42,977 bases of DNA, taken from Eubacterium sp. UBA5416. GTDB taxonomy: Bacteria; Bacillota; Clostridia; Lachnospirales; Lachnospiraceae. Location of the stretch: the NCBI GenBank assembly GCA_002409525.1, contig DHNM01000060.1, forward strand, positions 18,366 to 61,342. The letters run 5' to 3'. The position numbers and the translations under genes were made by a program. Each line of letters starts with the position of its first letter. Positions within the stretch are counted from its first letter, which is position 1. The notes under the pieces are model-generated. The model was not told the origin of the DNA. It searched no databases and was given only the letters and a program-made list of their open reading frames with translations. Positions 39,710 to 42,977 of the stretch are shown piece after piece.

Positions 39710-41164
39710 ATGGGAACGATTATTGGTGAGGGGATTACTTTTGATGATGTGCTGCTGGTGCCTCAGTACTCGGAAGTGACCCCGAATATGGTTGATCTGT
39801 CAACACATCTGACTAAAAACATCAAGTTAAACATTCCTATGATGAGCGCCGGAATGGATACAGTGACAGAACACCGCATGGCAATTGCCATGGCAAGACA
39901 AGGCGGTATTGGTATTATCCATAAGAATATGTCTGTTGAACAGCAGGCGGATGAGGTGGATAAGGTTAAGCGTTCTGAGAATGGAGTCATCACGGATCCC
40001 TTTTACTTATCCCAGGACCACACGCTGCAGGATGCAAGTGACCTGATGTCTAAGTATAGGATCTCGGGAGTACCAATCACTGAAAATGGCAGGCTTGTTG
40101 GAATAATTACGAATCGTGATCTGAAGTTTGAAGAAGATTTCTCGAAGCCGATTAAAGAGAGCATGACATCAGAAGGACTGATCACAGCGAGAGAGGGAGT
40201 TACCCTGGATGAGGCAAAAAAAATCCTCGGGAAATCCAGAAAAGAGAAACTTCCAATCGTAGATGAGAACTTTAATCTGAAAGGTCTGATTACAATAAAG
40301 GATATTGAAAAGCAGATTCAGTATCCGGCATCGGCGAAGGATTCACAGGGGCGTCTGCGCTGTGGAGCTGCAGTGGGAATTACAAGCAATGTCATGGAGC
40401 GTGTCGCAGCTTTAGTAAAGGCACATGTCGATGCGGTTGTCATTGATTCGGCTCACGGACACTCTGCTAATATATTTCGCACGCTGAGACAAATCAAGTC
40501 CGCTTATCCGGATCTGCAGGTGATCGCCGGAAATGTGGCAACTGCCGGGGCGACAAGAGATCTGATCGCCGCGGGAGCAGATGCGGTCAAAGTGGGAATC
40601 GGACCGGGATCCATCTGTACAACCCGTATTGTGGCAGGTATCGGTGTTCCACAGATAACAGCGGTTATGAACTGTTATGAGGAAGCAAAAAAAACCGGAA
40701 TACCGATTATAGCCGACGGAGGAATTAAATATTCCGGAGATTTGACGAAAGCTCTTGCGGCAGGAGCCGATGTATGCATGATGGGGAGTATTTTTGCCGG
40801 ATGTGATGAGAGTCCAGGAACCTTTGAATTGTTCCAGGGGAGAAAATATAAGGTTTACCGCGGCATGGGATCGATTTCTGCTATGGAAAACGGAAGTAAG
40901 GATCGGTACTTCCAATCGGAAGCTAAGAAGCTGGTGCCGGAAGGTGTGGAAGGCCGTGTAGCATACAAAGGGCTGCTGCAAGATACCGTATTCCAGCTGC
41001 TGGGAGGAATCCGTTCCGGAATGGGATATTGTGGAGCTAAAGATATTGAGACACTGAAAGAAACAGGAAAATTTGTCAAAATTACCGCTGCCTCTCTGAA
41101 AGAATCTCATCCTCATGATATTCATATTACTAAAGAGGCTCCAAATTATAGCTTAGATGAGTAG
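39710..41164 (+). CDS. guaB: inosine-5'-monophosphate dehydrogenase
   Basis: A 484-residue IMPDH, which oxidises IMP to XMP, the first committed step to GTP. The TIM barrel opens with GITFDDVLLVPQYS. Two CBS domains interrupt it (about 95-205). The catalytic cysteine is Cys303 in GPGSICTTRIV, the IMP-binding loop is ADGGIKYSGD, and the mobile flap has KDRYFQ. The final IHITKEAPNYSL is usual. A GGAGGA site lies upstream. It ends at a strong terminator. GTP produced through this enzyme is the co-signal of CodY encoded upstream, though no shared regulation is seen. Confidence 0.97.
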   Translation: MGTIIGEGITFDDVLLVPQYSEVTPNMVDLSTHLTKNIKLNIPMMSAGMDTVTEHRMAIAMARQGGIGIIHKNMSVEQQADEVDKVKRSENGVITDPFYLSQDHTLQDASDLMSKYRISGVPITENGRLVGIITNRDLKFEEDFSKPIKESMTSEGLITAREGVTLDEAKKILGKSRKEKLPIVDENFNLKGLITIKDIEKQIQYPASAKDSQGRLRCGAAVGITSNVMERVAALVKAHVDAVVIDSAHGHSANIFRTLRQIKSAYPDLQVIAGNVATAGATRDLIAAGADAVKVGIGPGSICTTRIVAGIGVPQITAVMNCYEEAKKTGIPIIADGGIKYSGDLTKALAAGADVCMMGSIFAGCDESPGTFELFQGRKYKVYRGMGSISAMENGSKDRYFQSEAKKLVPEGVEGRVAYKGLLQDTVFQLLGGIRSGMGYCGAKDIETLKETGKFVKITAASLKESHPHDIHITKEAPNYSLDE

Positions 41165-41172
41165 GAGATGAT

Positions 41173-41230
41173 CATGCAAAATTTCAGCCGGTTCTTTTAG
41201 GGAATAGGCATGAGATTTTGCATGTTTTTT
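41173..41230 (+). terminator. Rho-independent terminator after guaB
   Basis: A 14-bp stem, CATGCAAAATTTCA (41173-41186) with TGAGATTTTGCATG (41211-41224), one wobble pair, followed by T6 (41225-41230). It lies just before the amidase ribosome site. Confidence 0.9.
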
Positions 41231-41247
41231 GCAGAGGAGTAATAGTT

Positions 41248-41964
41248 ATGATACATAAGAAAAAGTCTCGCAGGCGTCTGTCAAAAGCCTACAAAAGGCG
41301 CCGGCGTATTGTCTATCGGAACAGGGCAATACTTGTATTATGCGTAACACTTCTGATAGGAACCTGTGTATGGGGAATCAGAAGAAAAATGTCCGGCAGA
41401 GAAAACCAGTCTGTTCTTGCAGAGACATCTATAGACTGGAAGGGGGCACCTGCAATTAATTTACAGCTTTTAACTCCAAATCAATATTCCCGCCCGCAGA
41501 AGAAGCTTCGCAGAGTAAAAGGCATTGTCATCCACTATACTGCCAACCCCGGGTCAACAGCCCAGGCAAATCACAACTATTTCGAGGGATTAAAATACGG
41601 ATCCGAGACTTACGCCAGCAGTCATTTCATTGTAGGGCTGGACGGAGAGGTAATACAGAATATTCCCACCACTGAGCAGGCGTATGCATCGAATACACGA
41701 AATGATGATACAATAGCTATAGAGACCTGCCATCAGGATGAATCAGGAGCATATAATAAGAAGACGTATGCCAGTATGGTTCAGTTGACTGGATGGCTGT
41801 GCGTGAGGTATAATCTAAATGCAGACGATGTAATCCGTCATTATGATATAACCGGGAAGATATGTCCAAAGTACTTTGTCGACCATGAAGACGCATGGAA
41901 AGAGTTCAAAGCGGATGTTCAAGATAAGATCGAAGAAGTCAAGAATGAACAGCAGGGAGGATAA
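41248..41964 (+). CDS. N-acetylmuramoyl-L-alanine amidase (Amidase_2/PGRP type)
   Basis: A 238-residue protein. A very basic N-terminus (residues 3-26) precedes a signal anchor (about 27-45). The T7-lysozyme-like amidase domain runs from about residue 70. Zinc and catalytic residues are visible: His96 in IVIHYTAN, His198 in IRHYD, Cys206 in GKICP, with Lys204 next to it. The enzyme would cut the bond between muramic acid and the stem peptide in peptidoglycan, outside the membrane. ATG 41248 has GAGGAG 8 nt upstream; earlier in-frame codons fall within the guaB terminator. Its role (growth, sporulation or recycling) is not evident. Confidence 0.92.
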   Translation: MIHKKKSRRRLSKAYKRRRRIVYRNRAILVLCVTLLIGTCVWGIRRKMSGRENQSVLAETSIDWKGAPAINLQLLTPNQYSRPQKKLRRVKGIVIHYTANPGSTAQANHNYFEGLKYGSETYASSHFIVGLDGEVIQNIPTTEQAYASNTRNDDTIAIETCHQDESGAYNKKTYASMVQLTGWLCVRYNLNADDVIRHYDITGKICPKYFVDHEDAWKEFKADVQDKIEEVKNEQQGG

Positions 41965-42034
41965 GACGATCAATGTGCTGTGAATTAAGAAAAAGGTTTC
42001 TCCAAGTTTAGATATATTTATATTAAGATGCCCC

Positions 42035-42062
42035 TTGAAAATGAGGACATGTATGTTACAAT
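42035..42062 (+). promoter_or_regulatory. promoter for the nitroreductase gene
   Basis: TTGAAA at 42035-42040 and TACAAT at 42057-42062 with 16-bp spacing, about 30 bp before the ATG. Confidence 0.62.
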
Positions 42063-42092
42063 AATGTTACGGATTAATTAAAAGGTGATAGT

Positions 42093-42857
42093 ATGAATTT
42101 ATATGAGACTATTTTTGTAAGAAAATCAGTACGGAATTTCAGTATGGAGAGTTTGAATGCTCAGACGCTGAACAAAATCCAAACACATTATGATGAGTTG
42201 ACCGGCCTTTTCGGAAACCTTAAGACAGATATTGCTATTCTCGATAACCGGAAGGGACAGCATAAGGCATTGAGAATTTTTGGTGTCAAGGCCCCTTATT
42301 ATTTGGCCTTTTATTCAGAAGAGGCGCCCAGACACCTTATGAACATGGGATATATGATGGAACAGATGGTTCTCTATCTGTGCAGTATCGGAATCGGAAC
42401 CTGCTATATAGGGACAAACAAAGTAAAAAAATCAGAGCTGTCTCTAAACGGGCTGGGCCTGATCGGTGTTGTGGCGTTTGGAAAAAGCAAAGGATCCCAT
42501 GTGAGAAAACAGTCAGAGGCAAAGAGACTGAGTCTCGATGAATTATGTGTGTTTAAAGAAGTACCAAGGCAGTGGATGAAGCAGATGTTAGAGGCGGCAC
42601 GACTTGCACCGTCCAGCATGAACAGACAGCCCTGGCGTTTTGTTGTGTATGACAGCAGGATACACATCTTTTCAAAAAAGGACAGCGTAGAACGCCTGAA
42701 AAAATGGGATGAAGTTAACTTTGGCATTATGTTTGCCAATATGATGGTGGTTGCCGAGGAGTTATGGCTTGATGTTGACTTAATTAAATTAGAGGATATT
42801 TCTCAAAAGAACTTTTCGAATAGTCAGTATGTGCTGAGTGCCATTTTGAAGCCATAA
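42093..42857 (+). CDS. nitroreductase-family flavoprotein
   Basis: A 254-residue protein of the nitroreductase superfamily in its tandem-half (TM-type) form. The N-terminal FVRKSVRNFS and the second block LEAARLAPSSMNRQPWRFVV are the flavin (FMN) binding motifs. MNMGYMMEQMVLYLCSIGIG is the central helix at the dimer interface. The substrate is unknown; these proteins reduce nitro-, quinone- or other electrophilic compounds with NAD(P)H. AAGGTGATAGT precedes the ATG. No terminator was seen before the tRNA promoter. Confidence 0.88.
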   Translation: MNLYETIFVRKSVRNFSMESLNAQTLNKIQTHYDELTGLFGNLKTDIAILDNRKGQHKALRIFGVKAPYYLAFYSEEAPRHLMNMGYMMEQMVLYLCSIGIGTCYIGTNKVKKSELSLNGLGLIGVVAFGKSKGSHVRKQSEAKRLSLDELCVFKEVPRQWMKQMLEAARLAPSSMNRQPWRFVVYDSRIHIFSKKDSVERLKKWDEVNFGIMFANMMVVAEELWLDVDLIKLEDISQKNFSNSQYVLSAILKP

Positions 42858-42869
42858 TCGAAAAATGTA

Positions 42870-42898
42870 TTGACAAAGTCGACAATTTATAGTATATT
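42870..42898 (+). promoter_or_regulatory. strong promoter for tRNA-Gly
   Basis: A perfect TTGACA at 42870-42875 and TATATT at 42893-42898 with 17-bp spacing, about 32 bp before the tRNA. Confidence 0.85.
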
Positions 42899-42930
42899 TA
42901 TATCTGCGAGTTACTTTTACTCGAAGATAT

Positions 42931-42977
42931 GCGCGAGTGGCTCAGTGGTAGAGTATAACCTTGCCAAGGTTGGGGTC
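42931..42977 (+). tRNA. tRNA-Gly (anticodon GCC), cut by the window edge
   Basis: 47 nt of a tRNA are present: acceptor arm GCGCGAG, D arm GCTC/GAGT, and anticodon arm TAACC/GGTTG with loop TTGCCAA, giving GCC. The T arm and 3' acceptor lie beyond the window. Confidence 0.93.

Noticed and set aside
41218..41247. Upstream start for the amidase
   Set aside because: These codons lie in the 3' arm and T-tract of the guaB terminator and have no ribosome site.

Overview
The window reads as a chromosomal housekeeping segment from an anaerobic, Gram-positive, spore-forming Firmicute, most likely a Clostridia member of the Lachnospiraceae type. This is judged from protein character and gene order: hrcA-grpE-dnaK-dnaJ-prmA-rsmE, ireB-ruvX-DUF1292, trmR next to a U32 peptidase-family protein, CodY, SigK, CIRCE operators, and strong AGGAGG-type ribosome binding sites with many TTG/GTG starts. 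No rRNA, prophage, insertion sequence or CRISPR array is visible. One tRNA-Gly is cut by the right edge. All assignments come from reading the sequence; no database search was run.

Layout. 1-8.1 kb (rightward): a divergent WecG/TagA-like protein, a YitT-family membrane protein, a CdaR/PucR-type regulator, FtsE-FtsX, a C-terminal processing protease (S41), a DegV lipid-binding protein and an M18 aminopeptidase. 8.1-9.6 kb (leftward): an unusual membrane protein that joins a signal-peptidase-like N-terminal region to a DeoR-type sugar-phosphate-binding domain with no DNA-binding domain. 9.6-10.3 kb: a non-coding region with a structured repeat and a 112-bp tandem repeat. 10.3-21.5 kb: uvrB, the CIRCE-controlled hrcA-grpE-dnaK-dnaJ operon, then prmA-rsmE-cysteine desulfurase-thiI. 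21.5-21.8 kb (leftward): a small HPr-like protein lacking the phosphorylatable histidine. 22-29.7 kb: mtaB, ireB, ruvX, a DUF1292 protein, RNase J, YlbF, an MltG-like stub, trmR, a TrhP-like U32 protein and sigK. 29.7-36 kb: a second structured repeat, comM, dprA, topA, GC-rich tandem repeats and codY. 36-43 kb: CIRCE-groES-groEL with a truncated repeat copy between the two genes, two uncharacterised membrane proteins, guaB, an amidase, a nitroreductase and tRNA-Gly(GCC).

How it fits together. HrcA, encoded here, should repress both its own operon and groESL through the two CIRCE elements, so the whole local heat-shock circuit is in view. A tRNA-modification theme runs through the middle: a cysteine desulfurase with ThiI (4-thiouridine), MtaB (ms2t6A), and TrmR plus a TrhP-like protein (5-hydroxy/5-methoxyuridine at wobble position 34). 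ComM and DprA are adjacent DNA-uptake proteins. CodY has a CodY-box-like site in its own upstream region.

Most worth a second look: (1) the leftward fusion protein at 8143-9609; (2) a dispersed, cloverleaf-like repeat family with two full copies showing compensatory base changes in the stems, plus a truncated copy inside the groESL operon; (3) the histidine-less HPr paralogue; (4) a putative sporulation-type promoter and ribosome-site hairpin ahead of sigK; (5) the CodY-like box ahead of codY.
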